DNA from: Planctomycetota bacterium | GTDB taxonomy: Bacteria > Planctomycetota > Planctomycetia > Planctomycetales > Planctomycetaceae | Direction: 5' to 3' | Assembly: GCA_018242525.1 (NCBI GenBank) | Contig: JAFEBS010000080.1 | Coordinates: forward strand, 1-62,318 | DNA: 62,318 nt | In this document: positions 1 to 7,194 of the stretch, piece by piece | Position numbering within the stretch: position 1 is the first letter of the stretch | Layout of the letters: every line of letters starts with the position of its first letter | The notes under the pieces: model-generated | Database searches by the model: none | Told to the model about the DNA's origin: nothing | Seen by the model: the letters and a program-made list of their open reading frames with translations, nothing else | Translations under genes and position numbers: made by a program

Positions 1-858
1 GGCAAGACGCTGTTGGCCTCACGTTTGAGCACCGTTCTGCCCGAACTGGCCCCCGAAGAAAGTTTACAGACAACCCGCATCTGGAGTGCCGTCGGTCGAC
101 TGGACCCTGGCCAGCCGCTGATGCTGCAGCGTCCCTTTCGGTCACCGCATCACACGATCAGCGAAGCGGGCCTGGTCGGCGGCGGCAGCATTCCCACTCC
201 CGGTGAAATCAGCCTGGCGCACAATGGAGTCCTGTTCCTGGACGAACTGCCCGAATTCAACCGCCGTACGTTGGAAGTGTTGCGACAGCCGCTGGAGGAT
301 GGCCTCGTCACGATCAGTCGAGCGATGGGCAGCCTGACGTTCCCCGCCAATATCATGCTGGTCGCCGCCATGAATCCCTGTCCGTGCGGCTACCGCGGCG
401 ACCCACGTCGCCAATGTCACTGCAACCCGTTGCAAGTCGAACGCTACACCGCTCGCATCAGCGGCCCGCTGCTGGATCGCCTGGACATCCACATCGAAGT
501 CCCTCCGGTCCCGTTTCGCGAACTGTCCGATCAATCCGTCGGCACGACGAGTGCGACGATGAAAGCCGACGTGCAGGCGGCCCGCGAGATGCAGCAACGC
601 CGCTTCGGCAAAGGTTCGTTGCGTTTGAATGGACGAATGACGCCGTCTCAGATCCGCAAGTTCTGCAAGCTGGAGTCCGACGCCGAATCGCTGTTAAAGA
701 CGGCGATGGACGAAATGGGGCTGAGCGCCCGGGCCCACGACAAGATCTTGAGAATCGGCCGCACGATCGCCGACCTGGAAGCCAGCGACAACATCAATTC
801 CGCACATCTCAGTGAAGCGATCAACTACCGAGCCCTGGATCGGTCGTACTGGCAGTAA
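1..858 (+). CDS. ComM/YifB family Mg-chelatase-like AAA+ ATPase, 5' truncated by window edge
   Basis: The reading frame is open from base 1 and begins inside the Walker A loop (GKTLLAS), so the N-terminal half lies outside the window. About 285 residues are visible. They show the family hallmarks: PFRSPHHTISEAGLVGGG, Walker B GVLFLDELPEF, the cysteine-containing AAMNPCPCGYRGD stretch and the arginine-rich SGPLLDRLDIHIEVP sensor region, ending with the C-terminal helical lid (DNINSAHLSEAINYRALDR). ComM-type helicases promote branch migration during natural transformation. The assignment to this family is secure; the specific role here is from family knowledge only. The gene ends normally and is followed by about 220 bases before the next operon. 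Confidence 0.93.
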   Translation, partial: GKTLLASRLSTVLPELAPEESLQTTRIWSAVGRLDPGQPLMLQRPFRSPHHTISEAGLVGGGSIPTPGEISLAHNGVLFLDELPEFNRRTLEVLRQPLEDGLVTISRAMGSLTFPANIMLVAAMNPCPCGYRGDPRRQCHCNPLQVERYTARISGPLLDRLDIHIEVPPVPFRELSDQSVGTTSATMKADVQAAREMQQRRFGKGSLRLNGRMTPSQIRKFCKLESDAESLLKTAMDEMGLSARAHDKILRIGRTIADLEASDNINSAHLSEAINYRALDRSYWQ

Positions 859-1081
859 GGGAAGAGGAACGAAGTAATCACGCCAGTCTTCCTGTAGCTT
901 TTCTAAGATCAGATGCATTTCCAAATGCCGCCGCAACGACAGTTGTGTACTCTAGACAATTAAGCACTCTGGAAAATGCAGGTCGTTCCGTCGTTCCCCA
1001 AATTGGAAAACCTGGGTATGCGGGCTATAGTTGACCCTCGTCGATTGTCGCTCCGCCAGCCTGACTCGGTTACGGATAAAC

Positions 1082-2467
1082 ATGCTGAATTCATTGGAAA
1101 TCAAGAATTTCAAGGCTTGGAAGGAAACAGGCAAGATACGTCTGGCTCCGTTGACGGTGATCTTTGGAGCAAACAGTGCAGGCAAGAGCAGTCTGGGGCA
1201 CTTGCTTTTGGCCTTGAAACAAACGGCCATCTCTTCAGATCGACGACGTGCGTTACACCTTGGAGATCAAAACACACTCATTGATCTTGGAACGTTTGCG
1301 GATTGTGTCCATGCTCACGATCTGAGCGAACCTCTTGAGTTTATGATTAGCTGGCAGTTGCCAAAGGAGATGGAAGTCCGAAATCCATTGCTCCGCACGA
1401 ATCGACATCGAGGAGGCGAGATGTCGTTGCACGTTAAGCTTACTGCGAAAAAAAACCTGCAGCCTGAGGCCACACTGATTGATTATGAATTGCGAGACAA
1501 CCATCGAGTTACCCTTAACGCAGTGTTCGCACGTGATCCCAAGGGAACTTACTCGCTTCATTCCGACCAGTACACTTTTACGAAAACAGTTGGGAGAAGT
1601 TGGCCCCTTGATGACCCGGAGAAGTTTTATCGCATTTCGGACACGAGCCGTGCGCGTTTTCAAAACGCCGGCTTTTTGGCAGATTTTGCTCTGGCAACCG
1701 AGCAAATGCTAAGTGGCTTGTACTATTTGGGACCGCTGCGAGATCATCCTCGTCGAACATACCAATGGTCTGGTGATACACCGGAGGATGTTGGGCAAAG
1801 GGGTGAGTTCACAGTTCCAGCCATTCTCGCAGCGCAATCCCAAGCCAGAAAGCTGAATCGCGCACCCAGATCCAAATACTACTCGTTTACGGAATTCATC
1901 GCGGGTTGGTTGAAGGATCTTGGCATAATTCACAGCTTCGACGTCAAACCTGTGGCGGAAGGGCGCAAAGAGTATGAAGTTCTAATCAAGACAGGTGTCG
2001 CATCACCTGAAGTAAAGATTACCGATGTTGGATTTGGCGTGTCCCAGGTTCTACCTGCGTTGGTTCTGCCATTCTACTGTCCTGCGAACTCAGTTGTGTG
2101 GATGGAACAACCTGAAATCCATCTTCATCCGCAAGTGCAAGCCGAATTGGCCGACGCCTATATTTGTGCGGTGAAGGCGACGGAGAAAAACGCGCCTCGC
2201 AACCTGCAGTTGATTGTTGAGAGTCACTCCGAGCACTTCCTCAATCGCCTCCAGCGACGAATTGCAGATGGCACGATAGGTCCGGAGGAAGTCGCCGTCT
2301 ATTTCTGCAAGCGAACTGACGATGGTACTGAGCTTGAACCCCTCAAACTGAACATGTTCGGCGATATCGAGAACTGGCCTGAGAACTTCTTTGGCGATGA
2401 AATGGCTGATCATACAGCGCGAATCGTAGCTGCAGCGAAGCGGCGCAAGGAAATGACGACAAAATGA
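1082..2467 (+). CDS. OLD/SMC-like AAA ATPase (AAA_15/DUF3696 type), sensor of putative defence operon
   Basis: A 461-residue ATPase. The start is placed at the ATG at 1082, where the protein opens MLNSLEIKNFKAWKETG, the usual N-terminal strand of ABC/SMC-like ATPases; 17 upstream in-frame codons are discarded. Walker A is GANSAGKS (residues 29-36), the ABC-like signature is around GFGVSQ (317-322), Walker B with a composite acidic end is WMEQPEIHLHP (341-350), and the switch histidine lies in ESHSEHF (380-386). The short C-terminal part (MFGDIENWPENFFGDEM) is typical of DUF3696 proteins. No TOPRIM domain follows, so this is not a classical OLD nuclease. The stop overlaps the next start by 4 bases (ATGA), so translation of the two is coupled. 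In PARIS, Septu and related systems such ATPases sense infection and gate a partner nuclease; that role is inferred here. Base composition is visibly AT-richer than in neighbours. Confidence 0.9.
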   Translation: MLNSLEIKNFKAWKETGKIRLAPLTVIFGANSAGKSSLGHLLLALKQTAISSDRRRALHLGDQNTLIDLGTFADCVHAHDLSEPLEFMISWQLPKEMEVRNPLLRTNRHRGGEMSLHVKLTAKKNLQPEATLIDYELRDNHRVTLNAVFARDPKGTYSLHSDQYTFTKTVGRSWPLDDPEKFYRISDTSRARFQNAGFLADFALATEQMLSGLYYLGPLRDHPRRTYQWSGDTPEDVGQRGEFTVPAILAAQSQARKLNRAPRSKYYSFTEFIAGWLKDLGIIHSFDVKPVAEGRKEYEVLIKTGVASPEVKITDVGFGVSQVLPALVLPFYCPANSVVWMEQPEIHLHPQVQAELADAYICAVKATEKNAPRNLQLIVESHSEHFLNRLQRRIADGTIGPEEVAVYFCKRTDDGTELEPLKLNMFGDIENWPENFFGDEMADHTARIVAAAKRRKEMTTK

Positions 2468-2970
2468 CGTTAATTGTTGATACGAATGTCGTCTTGGTAG
2501 CAAATGGCCAGCATGACGATGTGAGCCCTGAATGCGTCGCCGCGTGTGCCGTGCAACTCCAAACCATCATGAAGAATAGCCGTATCGCATTGGATAACGA
2601 TTTCGAAATCCTCCTCGAATACCAGAACAAGACAAATCCAAAAAGAGGAGGCGGACCTGGAAACGCATTTGTGAAATGGGCTCTTCAGAATCGAGCGAAC
2701 CGTCAGCATTGCGACTTGGTACCACTCCAAGATCACCCTGAACGTGGTTACGAAAGCTTCCCAGACGACCCTCGTCTCGTTGATTTCGATCCTCCCGATC
2801 GTAAGTTCGTCGCAGTGTCTGCCGCTCACGATGCAAAGCCAGCGATATTGCAAGCAGCCGATTCCAAATGGTTGACATGGGAGCCTGCACTGTGGGACCA
2901 CGGCATCAAGATACATTTCGTATGCCGCAAGGATATTCAGCGCTTCCACGATAAGAAATCTCGCAAATGA
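2464..2970 (+). CDS. PIN-domain ribonuclease, putative effector of the ATPase operon
   Basis: A 168-residue protein that starts MTLIVDTNVVLVAN, the first strand of a PIN domain with Asp6 and Asn8. Further acidic positions expected for the metal site are Glu52 (EILLEYQN), Asp112 (PPDRKFVAVSAAH) and Asp133 (ILQAADSKWL). PIN domains are Mg/Mn-dependent RNases, often toxins that cut tRNA, rRNA or mRNA and leave 5'-phosphate and 3'-hydroxyl ends. The gene overlaps the ATPase gene upstream and the ligase gene downstream by 4 bases each, so the three products are made together. No antitoxin of the usual small DNA-binding kind is adjacent, which fits control by the ATPase instead. Family assignment is from motifs read by eye; sequence identity to named PIN families looks low. 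Confidence 0.75.
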   Translation: MTLIVDTNVVLVANGQHDDVSPECVAACAVQLQTIMKNSRIALDNDFEILLEYQNKTNPKRGGGPGNAFVKWALQNRANRQHCDLVPLQDHPERGYESFPDDPRLVDFDPPDRKFVAVSAAHDAKPAILQAADSKWLTWEPALWDHGIKIHFVCRKDIQRFHDKKSRK

Positions 2971-3674
2971 GCGACTTCGTTCGATTTCCTCGTACTCCAC
3001 ACTTGGCGTGGCTGGGAACCGTATCCCCACGGGATGAAAAAGTACTTACGTCAGCGGAAGCCAATACTCTACTGGCTGGTGCCGTTGTGGTCGAAGAGAA
3101 GATTGACGGTGCCAACCTAGGTATCTCGGTTGACGCAGGAGGGTTTATCCAGATACAGAATCGCAATCAATATATTAAAGCGCCTCATGCGGGGCAATTC
3201 GGCAGGCTGGCCTCTTGGTTGGCTCCCAGACACGATGTACTTAGAGACTCCCTGCGGAAAAACTTAGTTCTATTTGGCGAATGGTGTACGGCGCGACATT
3301 CCCTGCACTATTCTTGCCTTCCCGACTGGTTCGTGACCTTCGACATTTATGATCGTGACAACGGAAGATTCTGGAGTACGTCGAGGCGTGACAAGTTGGT
3401 CCGGGAAATTGGTTTCTACTCGGTTCCGACGGTCTTCCACGGGGTAACGAGTTTAGAGAAACTGAAGCTGATGGTCGTTCATGAACGCAGCAGATTCGGC
3501 CCGGAATCATTGGAGGGATTCATCATTCGGAGTGAAGGCGAAGAATGGCTTGATAGTCGTGCTAAGCTCATACACCCTGAGTTTGCGCAATCAATCGCCG
3601 ATCACTGGAGTCGCCAGCCCATTCAATGGAATCGCCTTGCAACATGCCTGGCAAGCGAGGACTGTGGCTCGTGA
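2967..3674 (+). CDS. Rnl2-like ATP-dependent RNA ligase (RNA_ligase/PF09414 type), third gene of operon
   Basis: A 235-residue nucleotidyltransferase. The adenylation motif is VVEEKIDGANLG with the nucleophile Lys45. Motif III is LFGEWC (102-107), IIIa is VTFDIYD (123-129), motif IV is LEGFIIRSE (182-190) and motif V is SRAKLIHPEF (197-206) with Lys200. The motif spacing fits RNA ligases of the T4 Rnl2/PF09414 group better than NAD- or ATP-dependent DNA ligases. At 235 residues it is essentially the catalytic core; T4 Rnl2 (334 residues) has an additional C-terminal domain. Rnl2-like enzymes seal 3'-OH to 5'-phosphate nicks, the ends a PIN nuclease would leave, so repair of cuts made by the upstream product is an attractive inference. 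The start overlaps the PIN gene stop as ATGA. Confidence 0.82.
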   Translation: MSDFVRFPRTPHLAWLGTVSPRDEKVLTSAEANTLLAGAVVVEEKIDGANLGISVDAGGFIQIQNRNQYIKAPHAGQFGRLASWLAPRHDVLRDSLRKNLVLFGEWCTARHSLHYSCLPDWFVTFDIYDRDNGRFWSTSRRDKLVREIGFYSVPTVFHGVTSLEKLKLMVVHERSRFGPESLEGFIIRSEGEEWLDSRAKLIHPEFAQSIADHWSRQPIQWNRLATCLASEDCGS

Positions 3675-3717
3675 CGATGGAAAAAGGAAGTCTGGGCGGA
3701 TGTCAATGGTGCGTCGA

Positions 3718-5025
3718 TCATCCACTTCGGTTTCGTTGCGTGTGGATGAGGTTCAGTCGACTTGTCAGCAGCAGGCTGACGATGCTGGCGGCGATCACGA
3801 CAGGCATCATGCTGATCCCGGTGAGTGTTACCAGTATGACGCTGGTACTCACCGGTGTCTTCGTGATTCCGACATTTGTGGCAGCCATCGTTGCAACGAT
3901 CACAACGGCCACCGGGGCATTGGGAAGCAACAGAGTCGCTGCCGTGCCGACCGCAGCGCCGATGAACATCAGCGGAAAAATAAATCCGCCCCGAAATCCC
4001 GTACGCAGCGTCACGCTGACAGCCAATACCTTCACGACCGCCAGCAGCAGCAGCAGACCGATCGTCGCGCCGGTCGTGTGACGCTCGAGCAGCGCGACTG
4101 GGCCATTGATGATCCGGTCGATCTGGAATTCGCCCCAGAACAGGCTCATCGGAGCGACCTGGGCGAGCAGACCCAACACGCCGCCGCCAATAACTGCCAG
4201 TCGGACGGGCGTCTTTTCCCAGCGCTGCGTCAAGCGACCGACGGCATCGAAGGTTGCGGCGAATACCATGGCGACTGCCGCCCCCACGGCCCCGAAACCG
4301 ATGCCCCAGACCACCATGATCAGTTCGAGTGGCCGGTCGTCATGGAAGTGAAAGAGAATGTGCTCATAACCCACGAACGAGCGGAAAACGAGAAAACCGA
4401 CCAGCGATGCGACGATCGCTGGCAAGAGCGCCTCGTAGTATTCAATGCCGCGACGATGAGGGATCTCCAGCGCGAAAAGCGCCCCACCGAGCGGCGCACC
4501 GAAAAACGCGCCCAAGGCCGCGCTCATCCCGCAGAAGGTGAATGTGCGAACGATGTGACCAGCCACCCGAAGCCGGTCGCCAAGCCAACTGGAAAACGAG
4601 CCGATAATCTGCACCAGAGGTGCCTCGGGCCCCGCGCTGCCACCGGCGGAGATACTGGCAAGCGACGTAGTGATCATGGACGGTGTCTGGCGAATGTCAA
4701 TCCGACCGTGGCGGACGTGGATATTGTCAACCACGGCCGCGATTTCGCCTGCAGATCCAAGCCAGCGTGTCAGCAAACCGACAACCAATCCACCGATCGT
4801 TGTGACGACGATCGTACCGGGATGCCAAGTCGGCTCAACCGGTAACGACAACGGGTGGACGCCGAGCAGACGTTCCCAAACCAAGCTCAGTGCCCCCTGC
4901 AGCAGCAGGTAATACACCACGGCAAGCAGTCCACCACACAGGCCGATTACCATTGCCCAGCCGAGCAGTCCTGCGCTGGTTGTGGCGAGTGAGCCCTCCC
5001 GTTCTGCGTCCGCTTGAGTTGTCAT
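3718..5025 (-). CDS. CLC family chloride channel / H+ antiporter-like protein
   Basis: A 435-residue polytopic membrane protein with about ten hydrophobic segments. Filter motifs of the CLC family are visible: GGSAGPEAPLVQ (variant of the G(K/R)EGP motif), the GAPLGGALFALE helix and GFRGGFIFPLMF (GxFxP motif). The first filter motif GSGIP is altered to GSAGEI, so ion selectivity and transport mode cannot be predicted. No CBS domains follow; the protein ends shortly after the last membrane segment. It converges with the RNA ligase gene, leaving a 43-base gap. Its start lies about 230 bases downstream of the macro-domain gene on the same strand, so co-transcription is possible but not shown. 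Confidence 0.87.
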   Translation of the reverse strand: MTTQADAEREGSLATTSAGLLGWAMVIGLCGGLLAVVYYLLLQGALSLVWERLLGVHPLSLPVEPTWHPGTIVVTTIGGLVVGLLTRWLGSAGEIAAVVDNIHVRHGRIDIRQTPSMITTSLASISAGGSAGPEAPLVQIIGSFSSWLGDRLRVAGHIVRTFTFCGMSAALGAFFGAPLGGALFALEIPHRRGIEYYEALLPAIVASLVGFLVFRSFVGYEHILFHFHDDRPLELIMVVWGIGFGAVGAAVAMVFAATFDAVGRLTQRWEKTPVRLAVIGGGVLGLLAQVAPMSLFWGEFQIDRIINGPVALLERHTTGATIGLLLLLAVVKVLAVSVTLRTGFRGGFIFPLMFIGAAVGTAATLLLPNAPVAVVIVATMAATNVGITKTPVSTSVILVTLTGISMMPVVIAASIVSLLLTSRLNLIHTQRNRSG

Positions 5026-5258
5026 TGGCGAAATTTATGGTCGCTGGCCACGTCGGAGCAATACTGCATTGGGTGCCCGTCATAATGCTCACGCTTTTTT
5101 CAGGTTTACCGCGTTGAGCCCCGCTGAATTCAATGACACAGAGGGGGGGTAGCGGCGTAAAGTTACGACGTGTCTGCAATACAGCAATTGGGGATTGCTG
5201 CGTCACTGGTTTCCAGCGACGAAGAAAAGAACCCGCTCATGGTGCAGGTTCCGAGCCA

Positions 5259-5747
5259 TCAGACACCGGGTTCTGCCGCCTGGACACCTGGCTGGTAATG
5301 GGTGTAGACGAAGACCGGGATCTTCAGGCTGCCCAGATGACTCTGGATCAGAGGCAGGACTTCGGCCCAATCCAGGCCTCCCACGCCTGTCGCCAGTCTT
5401 GGCAAGGCGATGCTCTTGATCTCTCCTTTTTCCAACTCGTGCTGAAGCCGACGCAAACAATGGTTCACGTTGGCGGTTGTCGCTTTGTCGGGCTTCTTAC
5501 CGTGACTGTGTTCGCCGTCCTGAGTCATCAGGCAAAAGATTCGGGCATTGAAACCACCCCACGTCCAAACCTCACCCGGTTTCGGATGGCACTGGTTCGC
5601 ATAATGACGAAAATCCTTCGCCATCATCGGCCATTTTTCCCGCAAGGCCAAAGCAAGTCCCTGGTCGAAGTGGTCATTGGGGGCAATGCCGTGGGCAATG
5701 GCGTGTGCTTTGGACAGCAGGATGTCTCCAGAAATCTCGTGAATCAT
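5259..5747 (-). CDS. Macro-domain protein (ADP-ribose binding or hydrolysis, ALC1/TARG1-like)
   Basis: A 162-residue single-domain protein. It opens MIHEISGDIL, the typical first strand of macrodomains, followed by HAIAHGIAPNDHF (15-27), GLALALREKWP (30-40) and the second nucleotide-binding loop LPRLATGVGGLDW (115-127). Macro domains bind ADP-ribose and many remove it from proteins or nucleic acids; the LPR-ATG-LDW loop resembles the ALC1/TARG1/DarG branch. No DarT-like ADP-ribosyltransferase is encoded nearby, so a DarTG toxin-antitoxin pair is not supported. The start is fixed by AAGG six bases upstream. A small zinc-ribbon gene ends 71 bases upstream on the same strand. Confidence 0.83.
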   Translation of the reverse strand: MIHEISGDILLSKAHAIAHGIAPNDHFDQGLALALREKWPMMAKDFRHYANQCHPKPGEVWTWGGFNARIFCLMTQDGEHSHGKKPDKATTANVNHCLRRLQHELEKGEIKSIALPRLATGVGGLDWAEVLPLIQSHLGSLKIPVFVYTHYQPGVQAAEPGV

Positions 5748-5818
5748 AGTTTACCTTGGTTTCAAAAGTGGCACCGGGTGTGGTGTGGCATCAAGTCAAT
5801 TGGGCATGTCAGTCGTCT

Positions 5819-5998
5819 TCAACGAGAATTTGGCTGGATCCTCGCCAGAGGTCCGTTGCATCTGGGGCATGTCTGTTCACCGTAACGCCCTTTGTGCTGG
5901 TTTGCGCCCTTGATACACGGTTCACAATACGTGCGGTCGCACGATGCGCAACGACGAAGCCAATCGGCGTCATCCTTGTTGCAAGAATCGCATTTCAT
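5819..5998 (-). CDS. Small zinc-ribbon protein, 59 residues, four CxxC pairs
   Basis: A short reading frame that runs from ATG (5998-5996) to TGA (5821-5819). The product has eight cysteines in four CxxC pairs: C3/C6, C17/C20, C25/C28 and C44/C47. This is enough for two zinc sites in a zinc-ribbon or treble-clef arrangement. There is no signal peptide or membrane segment and the protein is basic between the knuckles. A GAGG lies nine bases before the ATG. It sits on the same strand between the secreted protein gene (6115-6816) and the macro-domain gene. The even spacing of the cysteine pairs makes a chance frame unlikely, but no family could be named. Confidence 0.72.
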   Translation of the reverse strand: MKCDSCNKDDADWLRRCASCDRTYCEPCIKGANQHKGRYGEQTCPRCNGPLARIQPNSR

Positions 5999-6114
5999 CG
6001 CAGTGGTCCTCGCGATTTATCATCAAAAAACATCGCTTTGGCACTCCTCGTTCGCGCCAAAGGCACAGACGACATTCCTGGGGATTGAAATGCCCGCGGA
6101 CTGCCGAGCACGAG

Positions 6115-6816
6115 TTACTTCGTTGCTGTGTGTGGTTCGACCTGGGTGCCCATTCGCTCGATGGCGTTACCGAATGTCTCGAATCCGCTGCCAATTTCGT
6201 CAAACACGTAACCCGTTCCTTCGATCAGCTTGCCCGAGATCTGTCGCGTATCTTTCACAATGACGGCCGTTGTATTCTTGATCGAAGCGCCCGCACGGGC
6301 TGAAGCATGTTCCAGATTGTTGGCCGAGGCTCGCAGGAACTGTCCGGCCTTGCGCACTTCTTTTTTCCGCCAGGCATCGGTGGCTTTGGCATATTGATCA
6401 GTGGCCAGTGCATGAAGTGCGCGCGTCGTGACTCTGTCGAATTCCTCCATGGAATTGAATGTTCCCGCTTCTGCCTGTTTGGCCAGCCGTTCCAGTTCAT
6501 GTTCCGACTTGGAGAGAGCCTGCCTGGTCCGTTCGGTCGCGTGTCCCGCGGCAACTCGCACATGAACGGCTGCTTTCCGGAGTTCGGCCGAGGCATTTCG
6601 AGCATCCATCATGAGGAACGCATCCCGCGCCAGTCCCATGTGACGAGCCGGTTCATCGGACAGCGTATTCCATTGTTCCTCTTCAATCAGAAGATACCCC
6701 CGCGGACTTTTCGGAGGCTGTGTTGGCGGACCCGCGTCCTGCGCCATTGCAAAAGTCGCGAAGAAACAGGAAAACTGAGCCAACAGTAACGAACAGATTG
6801 ATCGAGTCGCTGACAT
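6115..6816 (-). CDS. Secreted helical protein of unknown function
   Basis: A 233-residue protein. The start is set at 6816 because GGAG lies six bases upstream there and the product then opens with a good signal peptide (MSATRSICSLLLAQFSCF, cleavage near FAMAQDAG). An in-frame ATG four codons upstream (6828) is less well placed. The mature part is rich in Ala, Glu, Lys and Arg and is predicted by eye to be mostly helical, with long amphipathic stretches (AELRKAAVHVRVAAGHA, SEHELERLAKQAEAG). No enzyme motif was recognised. It is transcribed away from the CoA-transferase gene and towards the zinc-ribbon gene, 116 bases downstream. Confidence 0.7.
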   Translation of the reverse strand: MSATRSICSLLLAQFSCFFATFAMAQDAGPPTQPPKSPRGYLLIEEEQWNTLSDEPARHMGLARDAFLMMDARNASAELRKAAVHVRVAAGHATERTRQALSKSEHELERLAKQAEAGTFNSMEEFDRVTTRALHALATDQYAKATDAWRKKEVRKAGQFLRASANNLEHASARAGASIKNTTAVIVKDTRQISGKLIEGTGYVFDEIGSGFETFGNAIERMGTQVEPHTATK

Positions 6817-7194
6817 GGGGTTCTCCATAACCTGATTGAGAGTGGTGTTCTGTTGGTGAATCGTGATATCACCACGACATCGGTACTCCATCGCAGGTTT
6901 CGTACCGTGATTCCGCGTTTCGGAAAACGTTACAACTCGCGTTCGTTTCAGTCCTCGTAAGTCGCATTTTGTAATCTGCATGAAACGGTCTTGGCTCCCT
7001 GTTCGTTCGACTTGAATTGGGTGTTGGTAAATGTTCGACCAGGCGAACAATTCTCGCCATTCTTCGGCGTAGATTTTTCAGTACAGTTGACCTGGCGTTT
7101 CTCCGTTACCAAGGGTTGCCAGGGAATCGTTTGTTGACACGGATCGTTCGTCTTTTCCTTCGCCAATTCTGAAGACTCGAATCGAGTGGTGCCT
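6817..7194. other. Intergenic region between divergent genes
   Basis: These 378 bases separate two divergent genes, so promoters for both should lie here. TTGACA occurs at 7134-7139 facing the CoA-transferase gene, but no convincing -10 box follows at the right distance. No RNA gene, repeat or further coding region was seen. Confidence 0.5.

Noticed and set aside
1082..2467. Classical OLD-family nuclease
   Set aside because: No TOPRIM domain follows the ATPase; the nuclease function is in the separate PIN protein.
3481..4845. 454-residue open frame on the plus strand opposite the CLC gene
   Set aside because: The product is low-complexity (His, Arg, Asp-rich) and is the antisense shadow of a gene with clear membrane and filter motifs.
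5259..5747. DarTG-type toxin-antitoxin system
   Set aside because: The macro domain would fit DarG, but no DarT-like ADP-ribosyltransferase frame is present on either side.
5133..5885. 250-residue open frame on the plus strand
   Set aside because: It is opposite the macro-domain gene and partly opposite the zinc-ribbon gene; no motif supports it.
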